A stretch of 64,000 nt of DNA from Loktanella sp. M215 (GTDB lineage Bacteria; Pseudomonadota; Alphaproteobacteria; Rhodobacterales; Rhodobacteraceae): the NCBI RefSeq assembly GCF_021735925.1, contig NZ_WMEA01000001.1, forward strand, positions 409,501 to 473,500, in the 5' to 3' direction. Positions 18,431 through 25,302 of this stretch are shown here, piece after piece. A program made the translations under genes and the position numbers. Below the pieces are notes generated by a model that saw nothing but the letters and a program-made list of their open reading frames with translations, searched no databases and had not been told where the DNA came from. Each line of letters starts with the position of its first letter. The stretch's first letter is position 1.

Positions 18431-19306
18431 ATGACCCACACCCTCTACATCGGCAATCGCCTCTATTTCAGCTGGTCTCTGGCCGCCTGGCTGATGGTCG
18501 ACCGCTTCGGCCTGTCGGACCATGTCAGAACGACCGTGCTGTACCCGGAAACGGAGGATGGCGTCGGCACGCTGATGACCGACCTTGCCCCTGCCCGGAC
18601 ATTGCCGACACTGGTGACACAGGACGGCGCGATCCTGTCCGACAGCATGGCCATCGCAGAGGAACTGGCGACGCGCTATCCCGCGGCGGGCCTCTGGCCG
18701 CAGGACCCGGTGGCCCGCGGCACCGCCCGGACGCTTGCGAACGAGATGCACAGCAGCTTTCGCGCATTGCGCGGCGGCTGGCCGGTGAACCTGCACCACA
18801 GCTATCAGCCGATCACGCCCCCCGCCGACGTCGCAGCGGAATGCGCCCGGCTGGAGACGGTCTGGACCCACGCGCGCGCTGTCACCGGGTCGCAGGGGCC
18901 ATGGCTCTGCGGCGATTACAGCATCGCGGACGCGATCTTTGCCCCGATGGCGGTGCGGCTGGCGAACTACGGCTTCGACACGGCCCCCACGACCCGCGCC
19001 TATGTCGCGGCCCATCTGGCCGACGGCAGCCTGCGGCGCTGGCGCGCGATGGGGCTGGCGGCGGGCAAGGTGTCCGCAACCTTCGAACACGACGGCCCCA
19101 CCCGCCCTTGGCCCGGCCCCGCGCCGCTGCCCGCCACCGCCGTCGACACAGGCACCCCGGAAAACGCCGCGTGTCCCTACTCCGGCGATCCGGTGACGCA
19201 CCTGATGCAGATGGGTGGCCGCACCTTCGGGTTCTGCAACGCGTTCTGTCGCGACAAGACCATCGCCGACCCCGCCGCCTGGCCCGCCTTCATGGCATTG
19301 GTCTGA
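18431..19306 (+). CDS. glutathione S-transferase with C-terminal TRASH-like Cys motif
   Basis: A 291-residue protein. Residues 1-85 form a thioredoxin-fold GST N-domain (LYIGNRLYFSWSLAAW, ending with ILSDSMAIAEELATRYP, the Asp-Ser pair binding glutathione), and 95-210 an all-helical GST C-domain with GDYSIADAIFAP. After a Pro-rich linker, residues 246-275 carry CPYSG, then GFCNAFCRDK: Cys248-X20-Cys269-X3-Cys273, exactly the spacing of the TRASH metal-binding motif. TRASH domains occur in metal sensors and traffickers, so the enzyme may be metal-linked. It sits 10 bases after cobC and could be cotranscribed. Substrate unknown. Confidence 0.82.
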   Translation: MTHTLYIGNRLYFSWSLAAWLMVDRFGLSDHVRTTVLYPETEDGVGTLMTDLAPARTLPTLVTQDGAILSDSMAIAEELATRYPAAGLWPQDPVARGTARTLANEMHSSFRALRGGWPVNLHHSYQPITPPADVAAECARLETVWTHARAVTGSQGPWLCGDYSIADAIFAPMAVRLANYGFDTAPTTRAYVAAHLADGSLRRWRAMGLAAGKVSATFEHDGPTRPWPGPAPLPATAVDTGTPENAACPYSGDPVTHLMQMGGRTFGFCNAFCRDKTIADPAAWPAFMALV

Positions 19307-19314
19307 CGCACCCA

Positions 19315-19338
19315 GTCCTCGCTTTTTCACAAATACTC
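19315..19338 (-). repeat. dispersed intergenic element, copy 3
   Basis: Minus strand: GAGTATTT, GTG, five A, GCGAGGAC, in the gap between the convergent GST and ComM-like genes. Just upstream on that strand a small TTCGG/CCGAA stem occurs. Confidence 0.7.
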
Positions 19339-19372
19339 CCGCGCGGCGCGCTTCGGCGCAGCCGAAATGGCA

Positions 19373-20887
19373 TCAGACCTCCTTTGTCAGCGTCAGCCTG
19401 AAACTCACGGCCTCGGCCACATGGTTGCGGCGCACCGCCTCCGATCCATCCAGATCCGCGATGGTGCGCGCCACCCGCAGCACCCGGTGATAGCCGCGGG
19501 CCGACAGGCCAAAGCGGTCGGCCACGCGCAACAGCAGGTCGCGGCCTTCCGCATCGGGGGTGGCCACATCCTCCAGCACCGCGCCCTGGGCATCGGCGTT
19601 GGCCCACATCCCCGCGTGGCCTGCGTAGCGGGCGACCTGCACCTGCCGCGCCGTGGCAACGCGGGCGGCGATCGTGGCAGAGGATTCGCCCGTCATCGGC
19701 AGGTCGAGGTCGGTAAAGGACACCGGCGGCACCTCGACCCGCAGATCGAAGCGGTCCATCAACGGGCCGCTGATCCGGCCCATGTAGTCCTCTCCGAAGA
19801 TCGGTGCACGCCCGCAGGCAAGCGCGGCATCGGCGAGGTAGCCGCATTTGCAGGGGTTCGCCGCGGCCACCAGCATGAAGCGGCAGGGATAGCGGACGTG
19901 GGCGTTGGCGCGGGCGACCACGACCTCTCCGGTCTCGATCGGCTGGCGCAGGGTTTCAAGGACGGCGCGGGGATATTCGGGGAACTCGTCCATGAAGAGG
20001 ACACCGTTGTGCGCAAGGCTGATCTCTCCGGGTTTTGCCCCCCGCCCGCCGCCGACGATGGCGGCCATCGACGCCGTGTGGTGCGGTTCGCGAAAAGGTC
20101 GCGTGCGCGAAATGCCACCGTCGTCGAGCAGTCCCGCGAGCGAGTGGATCATCGAGGTCTCCAGCGCCTCGACCGGCGTCAGCGCCGGCAGGATGCCCGG
20201 GATGCGAGCGGCCAGCATGGACTTGCCGGACCCGGGCGAACCCACCAGCAGCAGGTGGTGACGGCCTGCGGCGGCGATCTCCAGCCCGCGCTTGGCGCGT
20301 TCCTGCCCCTTGACCTCTGACAGGCAGCGGGCGCCGCTGGCGTGGGTGACCTCTCCCGGCGTGGCGGGGTCGAGGACGGCGCGACCGGTCAGGTGTGCTA
20401 TGGCCTGAGCTAGGGACGAAGGAGCGATGACGCGGACGCTGTCGACCCAGGCCGCCTCTGCCCCGCAGGCGGCGGGGCACATCAGGGACCGGTCGCCATC
20501 CCCGGCGGCCACCGCGGCGGGCAAGGCGCCGACGACGGGGACGAGGGTGCCGTCCAGCGACAACTCACCCAGGGCCACGAGGTCTGACACCTCTTCGTGG
20601 GGCACGATTTCGAGTGCGGCCAGTACCGCCAAGGCGATGGGCAGATCGAAGTGCGAGCCTTCCTTCGGCAAGTCGGCGGGCGAGAGGTTGATGCTGATCC
20701 GCTGGCTGGGCAGCGCGATCGCCATGGAGGTGAGCGCGGCACGGACGCGTTCACGCGCCTCTGACACGGCCTTGTCCGGCAGGCCGACGATGGCAAAGCC
20801 CGGCAGGCCGGGGCTGATTGCGCATTGCACCTGCACCAGCCGCGCGTCGATGCCGTCGAAGGCAACCGTATAGGCCATGGCGACCAT
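19373..20887 (-). CDS. comM: YifB/ComM-family Mg-chelatase-like AAA+ ATPase
   Basis: A 504-residue protein with an N-terminal Lon-protease-like ChlI domain (about 20-165: VSEARERVRAAL, INLSPADLPKEG), an AAA+ core with Walker A GSPGSGKS at 216-223, Walker B VLFMDEFPEY, and a C-terminal helical domain. ComM is a hexameric helicase promoting branch migration during natural transformation, while the function in other bacteria is less clear. The start at 20887 gives the typical MVAxAYTVAF beginning and has a GGGGAA stretch upstream. The gene is monocistronic. Confidence 0.9.
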   Translation of the reverse strand: MVAMAYTVAFDGIDARLVQVQCAISPGLPGFAIVGLPDKAVSEARERVRAALTSMAIALPSQRISINLSPADLPKEGSHFDLPIALAVLAALEIVPHEEVSDLVALGELSLDGTLVPVVGALPAAVAAGDGDRSLMCPAACGAEAAWVDSVRVIAPSSLAQAIAHLTGRAVLDPATPGEVTHASGARCLSEVKGQERAKRGLEIAAAGRHHLLLVGSPGSGKSMLAARIPGILPALTPVEALETSMIHSLAGLLDDGGISRTRPFREPHHTASMAAIVGGGRGAKPGEISLAHNGVLFMDEFPEYPRAVLETLRQPIETGEVVVARANAHVRYPCRFMLVAAANPCKCGYLADAALACGRAPIFGEDYMGRISGPLMDRFDLRVEVPPVSFTDLDLPMTGESSATIAARVATARQVQVARYAGHAGMWANADAQGAVLEDVATPDAEGRDLLLRVADRFGLSARGYHRVLRVARTIADLDGSEAVRRNHVAEAVSFRLTLTKEV

Positions 20888-20964
20888 CTGTGCGTTCCCC
20901 ATTCACTTTGGTTAACAGGTACCGGCGGGGTAGTTGCCAAATAGTTAATCGGCCGCGGATGGCG

Positions 20965-20993
20965 TTCGATTTTCCGCCTTGCGGAAAATCGAA
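20965..20993. repeat. perfect 13-bp inverted repeat
   Basis: TTCGATTTTCCGC and its complement are separated by CTT in the gap between purK and the ComM-like gene. On the minus strand it follows the purK stop by about 50 bases; on the plus strand it leads into repeat copy 4. It may serve as a terminator or a processing hairpin. Confidence 0.6.
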
Positions 20994-21004
20994 GCCTCCG
21001 GCGG

Positions 21005-21028
21005 GAGTATTTGGAAAAAAGCGAGGAC
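21005..21028 (+). repeat. dispersed intergenic element, copy 4
   Basis: Plus strand: GAGTATTT, GG, six A, GCGAGGAC, preceded by GCCTCCGGCGG. Unlike the other copies it points toward the 3' end of its neighbour purK. Confidence 0.7.
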
Positions 21029-21039
21029 CCTCGTCGGAT

Positions 21040-22113
21040 TTAGGCGACGGGACCGGTGACGCGGTTGACGTGGCCCATCTTGCGGCCGGGGCGCGCCTCT
21101 GGCTTGCCATAGAGGTGCAGACTGGCATCGGTCTTGGCGATCTGCGGGACCCGGTCCATATCGGCGCCGATCAGATTTTCCATCACGACGTTGCTGTGAC
21201 GTGACCCGTCACCCAGCGGCCAGCCCGCAACGGCGCGGATGTGCTGTTCGAACTGGTCGACAGCACAGCCGTTCTGGGTCCAGTGGCCGGAGTTGTGCAC
21301 GCGGGGCGCGATCTCATTCACGATGAGGGCCTGCGGGGTGACGAAAACCTCCACGCCCAGCACGCCGACGTAGTCGAGGGCGTTCAGGATGCGGGCGGCG
21401 ATCAGGATGGCGTCGGTGCGCTGGGTCGGGGTCAATGTCGCGGGGACGGTCGTTGTGTGCAGGATGCCGTCGCGGTGGACGTTCTGACCGGGGTCGAAGC
21501 AGGCGACGGCGCCGTCCTGACCGCGGGCTGCGATCACGGACACCTCGTGCGTGAAATCGACGAAGCCTTCCAGCACGGCGGGCTGTCCGGCCATCGTGGC
21601 GAGCGCCTCTGATGCATCGTCCGGGGATTTGATCCGGGCCTGCCCCTTGCCGTCATAGCCCATGCGCCGGGTCTTGAGGATTGCGGGCGTGCCGATCCTG
21701 GCCAATGCGGCATCGAGGGTGGCGGCGTCGGTCACGTCGGCGAAGGGCGCGACGGTCAGGCCGAGGGACTGCAGGAACGCCTTTTCGGTCAGGCGGTCCT
21801 GAGAGGTGGCAAGGGCGCGGCGCGGCGGGTGGATCGGGCGCAGCGCCTCGATCGTGTCGAGGGCCGCGGTGGGAATATTCTCGAACTCATAGGTGATGAC
21901 GTCGCAGGCCTCGGCGAAGCGCGTGAGAGCCGCTGTATCGTCGTATCCGGCGGCCAGGTGGAAATTGGAGACATGGGAGGCCGGGCAATCGCCCGCAGGC
22001 TCAAAGATGCAGGTCTTGAAGCCGAGGCGCGCGGCTGCGACCGACAGCATGCGGCCCAGCTGGCCGCCGCCGAGGATGCCGATGGTGGCGCCGGGGGCGA
22101 GCGGGTCAGTCAT
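21040..22113 (-). CDS. purK: N5-carboxyaminoimidazole ribonucleotide synthase
   Basis: A 357-residue ATP-grasp enzyme that carboxylates AIR with bicarbonate and ATP to N5-CAIR in purine synthesis. N-terminal [17 protein letters not shown] marks the family; [14 protein letters not shown] carries the ATP-binding Lys, and [15 protein letters not shown] is the magnesium-binding C-terminal signature. Its start overlaps the end of purE by 8 bases, giving the standard purEK operon. Confidence 0.97.
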   Translation of the reverse strand: MTDPLAPGATIGILGGGQLGRMLSVAAARLGFKTCIFEPAGDCPASHVSNFHLAAGYDDTAALTRFAEACDVITYEFENIPTAALDTIEALRPIHPPRRALATSQDRLTEKAFLQSLGLTVAPFADVTDAATLDAALARIGTPAILKTRRMGYDGKGQARIKSPDDASEALATMAGQPAVLEGFVDFTHEVSVIAARGQDGAVACFDPGQNVHRDGILHTTTVPATLTPTQRTDAILIAARILNALDYVGVLGVEVFVTPQALIVNEIAPRVHNSGHWTQNGCAVDQFEQHIRAVAGWPLGDGSRHSNVVMENLIGADMDRVPQIAKTDASLHLYGKPEARPGRKMGHVNRVTGPVA

Positions 22114-22594
22114 CGGTCGGTTCCTCTGGGATGGAGGCGGAGAGGTCGGCGCGCCATTGATCGAGGCGCTGTGCGAGGGCGGGATCGTTCAGGGCGAGGA
22201 TACCAGCGGCCATGAGACCGGCATTGGCCGCCCCGGCGGCGCCGATGGCCATGGTCGCGACAGGATAGCCGCGCGGCATCTGCAGGATGGAATAAAGGCT
22301 GTCCACGCCGTGCAATGCGCGGGTCTGGATCGGCACGCCGATCACCGGCAAGCGGGTCTTGGACGCCATCATCCCGGGCAGATGCGCGGCCCCGCCCGCA
22401 CCCGCGATGATGACCTTGAGGCCCCGGTCCACGGCGGTCTTGCCGTAGTCCCACAGACGGTCCGGGGTCCGGTGGGCGCTGACGATCCGCGTGGCGTAGG
22501 GCACGCTAAGGGCGTCGAGGATCGCGGCTGCCTCTTTCATCGTCGGCCAGTCGGACTGGCTGCCCATGATGATGCCGATCTGCACGTCTGCCAT
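22106..22594 (-). CDS. purE: N5-carboxyaminoimidazole ribonucleotide mutase
   Basis: A 162-residue enzyme converting N5-CAIR to CAIR. The family motif [12 protein letters not shown] opens the protein, [12 protein letters not shown] carries the catalytic His, and [15 protein letters not shown] and GVPIQT follow. It is the first gene of purEK, with a good promoter about 30 bases upstream. Confidence 0.97.
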   Translation of the reverse strand: MADVQIGIIMGSQSDWPTMKEAAAILDALSVPYATRIVSAHRTPDRLWDYGKTAVDRGLKVIIAGAGGAAHLPGMMASKTRLPVIGVPIQTRALHGVDSLYSILQMPRGYPVATMAIGAAGAANAGLMAAGILALNDPALAQRLDQWRADLSASIPEEPTDD

Positions 22595-22623
22595 CGAATG
22601 CCCCTTCTGCCCGTCAGGCGCGC

Positions 22624-22651
22624 TTTATACCGGGCTGTGCCGTGGCGGCAA
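22624..22651 (-). promoter_or_regulatory. sigma-70-type promoter of purEK
   Basis: On the minus strand TTGCCG (22651-22646), a 16-base spacer and TATAAA (22629-22624), located 30 bases upstream of purE. Confidence 0.55.
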
Positions 22652-22661
22652 GCGGGGCCTG

Positions 22662-22880
22662 TCAGGCGATGATATCGGGGTTCAGGCGGTCTTCCAACCG
22701 GGCGATCTGATCCTTGAGAAACAGCTTCTTTTTCTTGAGGCGCTTCAGCGTCAGAACGTCGCCGGGGTGGCGTTCCTGCAACACGGATATCGCGAGGTCA
22801 AGATCGCGGTGTTCGCCGCGCAACACGGCGAGTTCTACGGTCAGGACCTCCGCCTCGTTCATGCGGGTAGAGGAATTCAT
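22662..22880 (-). CDS. YdcH/DUF465 family small protein
   Basis: A 72-residue helical protein. The middle reads LRGEHRDLDLAISVLQERHPGDVLTLKRLKKKKLFLKDQIARLEDRL, matching DUF465/YdcH in its H-R-x-LD-x-I core and KKKKLxLKD run. The family is a two-helix coiled coil of unknown role found throughout proteobacteria. I take the ATG at 22880, which opens the domain; the upstream in-frame extension is Arg-rich and unlikely to be coded. It sits just upstream of the purE promoter. Confidence 0.83.
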   Translation of the reverse strand: MNSSTRMNEAEVLTVELAVLRGEHRDLDLAISVLQERHPGDVLTLKRLKKKKLFLKDQIARLEDRLNPDIIA

Positions 22881-23001
22881 GGTGGTCTTTCGATCTGGGT
22901 GCGCGCCACGGTAGGGACACACAGGTTTACATTGCCTTACCGCCTTTGCGGGCAAACACCTAGGAATTTTCCGCAGCCTTGACCTCCGCCGGCGGTTGAT
23001 C

Positions 23002-23030
23002 TTGCGCCATCGCGCCCGGTTTCCCATATT
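23002..23030 (+). promoter_or_regulatory. candidate heat-shock (RpoH) promoter of the hsp20 operon
   Basis: CTTGCGC with hexamer at 23002-23007, 17 bases, then CATATT at 23025-23030 (context CCCATAT), which resembles the rhodobacterial RpoH consensus with a CTTG -35 and CCATAT -10. It is about 70 bases before the Hsp20 start. Confidence 0.5.
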
Positions 23031-23096
23031 GAGGTCATCGGTTGCCGCCTGCGGGACCGGTTTGCAGATGTCGCTTTATCACGAAGGACGTGGCGC

Positions 23097-23510
23097 ATGA
23101 CAAAAATGGCTTTGGGAACGCATCCGTTCTTGCTGGGGTTCGAACAGTTGGAACGACTGGTCGAGCGGACGGCGAAGACCGGCAATGACGGCTATCCCCC
23201 CTACAACATCGAACAGACCTCCGAGCGGTCCTACAGGATCACGCTGGCCGTGGCCGGTTTCGCAGAGGAGGACCTGTCGATCACGATCGAGGATTCCGCA
23301 CTGGTCGTGCGCGGTCGCCTGACCGAGGACATGGGCGAGCGGGTGTTCCTGCATCGCGGCATCGCGGGCCGACAGTTCCAGCGGTCCTTCGTTCTGGCCG
23401 AGGGGGTCGAGGTGGGGACTGCCACGATCGTGAACGGCCTGCTGCACATCGATCTGAACCGAAGCGAACCCGACCGCGTTATACAGACAATACAGATCCG
23501 GAAAGGATAG
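23097..23510 (+). CDS. ibpA: small heat-shock protein, Hsp20 family
   Basis: A 137-residue ATP-independent holdase. The alpha-crystallin domain spans about residues 33-125: YNIEQTSERSYRITLAVAGF, EDLSITIEDSALVVRGR, and the conserved NGLLHIDL near the C-terminus, followed by a short tail with an IQI motif of the IxI oligomerisation type. AAGGA lies 8 bases before the ATG. It starts a tight operon with the DUF1150 gene. An RpoH-type promoter upstream suggests control by the heat-shock or RpoHII sigma encoded about 6 kb away. Confidence 0.93.
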   Translation: MTKMALGTHPFLLGFEQLERLVERTAKTGNDGYPPYNIEQTSERSYRITLAVAGFAEEDLSITIEDSALVVRGRLTEDMGERVFLHRGIAGRQFQRSFVLAEGVEVGTATIVNGLLHIDLNRSEPDRVIQTIQIRKG

Positions 23511-23513
23511 TTC

Positions 23514-23738
23514 ATGTTTACCAAGCAAGATCTGCAATCGCTGGGCGAGAACATCGTCTACCTCAAGCCTGTGGCCACGCAGGACCTGCCGGAAGAGGTG
23601 CGCGCTCAGGCGGGCGATCTGGACGTGCTGTTCGCGGTCCATAACACCAAGGGTGAACAGGTGGCCCTGGTGGCGAGCGAAGGTATCGCGACCCACCTGG
23701 CGGCAGAGCATCACATGCAACTGGTCACGCTGCACTAG
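23514..23738 (+). CDS. DUF1150 family protein
   Basis: A 74-residue protein beginning MFTKQDLQSLGENIVYLKPV and ending GEQVALVASEGIATHLAAEH; this is the DUF1150 pattern, which in Rhodobacteraceae regularly follows hsp20. It has a GAAAGGA site and starts 3 bases after the Hsp20 stop. The family is uncharacterised; the linkage suggests a role with the small chaperone. Confidence 0.87.
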   Translation: MFTKQDLQSLGENIVYLKPVATQDLPEEVRAQAGDLDVLFAVHNTKGEQVALVASEGIATHLAAEHHMQLVTLH

Positions 23739-24107
23739 ATGTCTGGCCATTCGGCAGATGTGGCGCGCGGCGCTGGTCGCGCGCCCCGCGCGATGCTGCG
23801 GCTGGCGGGAACTGCGCTGATCTGGTTCGCCATGGGTGCGGGCGCCGGTCATGCCCAGGGTTCTACCTGTGTCACCGACGCCGGCGGCGTCACGCAATGC
23901 AGTGCCGCGCCACGCTATCAAGCCGACAGCGTCGGCATCCTGCGCGACGGCACGACGTCACAGGACCCTGTGAACATCCCCGCCCTGCGCGGTGAAGACG
24001 AGACGGAAGATGTGGGTGCGGCGTTCCGGAACATGACACAGCAGCCGCAGACGAGCGGCGCAGGCATCGGGTGCCGGACGGATGCGACGGGTGTGACCCG
24101 CTGCTAG
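23739..24107 (+). CDS. small exported protein with two CxTDxxGVTxC repeats
   Basis: A 122-residue protein whose ATG follows the DUF1150 stop directly (TAGATG). A hydrophobic stretch (LRLAGTALIWFAMGAGAGHAQG) is a signal peptide; a second start at 23793 would place it right at the N-terminus. The mature part has CVTDAGGVTQC near its start and CRTDATGVTRC as its last residues, an obvious duplicated motif with paired cysteines flanking a 60-residue polar linker, presumably disulfide loops in the periplasm. No family is recognised. It is likely in the heat-shock operon. Confidence 0.65.
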   Translation: MSGHSADVARGAGRAPRAMLRLAGTALIWFAMGAGAGHAQGSTCVTDAGGVTQCSAAPRYQADSVGILRDGTTSQDPVNIPALRGEDETEDVGAAFRNMTQQPQTSGAGIGCRTDATGVTRC

Positions 24108-24187
24108 CCGCTGTGCCCGCGTTCGGGTTCAATCTTTCCCTACAGCATCAAGCGCCTCGACCTCAGTGATCGTGCGGCGTCCGTCGA

Positions 24188-25135
24188 TCACGCGCCGATC
24201 ATACGCGAGATCAGGGTTTCCGGTGTGTCGAAGCGGGGATCGGGCTGGGCGGCGACCGCCGCGCGCAGTGCCTGAACCGCTGACTGCCCGGTCCAGACGC
24301 CGAGTGTCGATATGGGATAGGGGCAAAGATCCGGCGGCGATCCTGCAAGGCGCTGTTCCAACCAGATGTCGCGCAGCGCAGCGGCGCTGACCTTCAGCAA
24401 CTCCTCCATCTTTTCGCGCCGGCGACCGGGTGTCGCGCCGACGAAAAGACCGCGGCCCGCATAGGCAAGACGCGTGTTTGCATGGTGGCAGCAGTCGGCC
24501 AGCATGCTGCCCGTCAGGTGAAGCCGCTTCACGACATCCTTGTCGGTGTTGGCCCCCAACGACTGGACCGGCGAGATCCGGACCGCGAAGAGAGACAGCG
24601 CGTGGCAGCCCGCAGGCAATTCCAGCAGCGCATTCTGAAGCGCCAGAAAAGGAACGGGCGCCCCGTTCTTTCCGGCCGAAATGCTGTCGTCATACCCCAG
24701 GGCCGCCCGCCTGCGCAGGGTGTCGGTTTCGGCGCGCGCCTTGCGTTCGCGCCGGACACTGGCGTTCAGCATGGCGGCCACATGCAGACGAGCGCCCAGA
24801 TCAAGGCCATCGAGCGGCTTGCGTACGAAATCCGTCGCACCGGCCCGGAACGCGCGCTCCATGGCGTCGGCGGCCTGACTGGCGGTAATCATGATGATGG
24901 GCGTGGCCGTGTATCGCGGCATGGCCCGCAGCGCGGCGCAGAGGTTGATCCCGTCGCGACCCGGCATGACGATATCGACCAGAAACGCATCGAAGGGATT
25001 GTCGGCCGCGGCGATGATCTCCAACGCCTCTTCGGCCGATGCGGCACAGGTCAGGTCGTAGACGCCACCCAGCCACATCGGTGACTGCAGCAGTTCAAGG
25101 ATCATGGGATCGTCGTCGATGGCAAGGATACGCAT
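24188..25135 (-). CDS. response regulator with degenerate GGDEF-like output domain
   Basis: A 315-residue protein. Residues 1-118 are a CheY-type receiver: acidic pocket D7/D8, phospho-acceptor Asp54 in FLVDIVMPG, Thr84 in IIMITAS, and Lys106 in VRKPLDG. A coiled-coil-like linker (RRERKARAETDTLRRR) leads to a C-terminal region, 180-245, in which LSLFAVRISPV, VKRLHLTGSMLADCC and YAGRGLFVGATPG follow the spacing of a GGDEF diguanylate cyclase domain, but the GG[D/E]EF site has become AGRGLF, so catalysis is improbable. The ATG at 25135 has a GGAG site. No histidine kinase is adjacent. Confidence 0.75.
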   Translation of the reverse strand: MRILAIDDDPMILELLQSPMWLGGVYDLTCAASAEEALEIIAAADNPFDAFLVDIVMPGRDGINLCAALRAMPRYTATPIIMITASQAADAMERAFRAGATDFVRKPLDGLDLGARLHVAAMLNASVRRERKARAETDTLRRRAALGYDDSISAGKNGAPVPFLALQNALLELPAGCHALSLFAVRISPVQSLGANTDKDVVKRLHLTGSMLADCCHHANTRLAYAGRGLFVGATPGRRREKMEELLKVSAAALRDIWLEQRLAGSPPDLCPYPISTLGVWTGQSAVQALRAAVAAQPDPRFDTPETLISRMIGA

Positions 25136-25247
25136 GGTGAAACTCCGCAACGGGTGACCGCAAAACAGGGTGACGGCCCATCATGGTTAACGGCCAATCG
25201 TGTTTGCAACGCGGCGATACTGCGGTGAATGCGTGATAGGCAGGCAG

Positions 25248-25275
25248 GCAAAAGGCCGGGCACATGGCCCGGCCT
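25248..25275 (-). terminator. intrinsic terminator of the PAPS-synthetase gene
   Basis: A perfect 9-bp stem (AGGCCGGGC at 25253-25261 and complement at 25267-25275) about 30 bases past the stop and followed on the minus strand by TTTT. Confidence 0.8.
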
Positions 25276-25302
25276 CTTGTCAATGCAGTGCGACCGGCGC
25301 GA

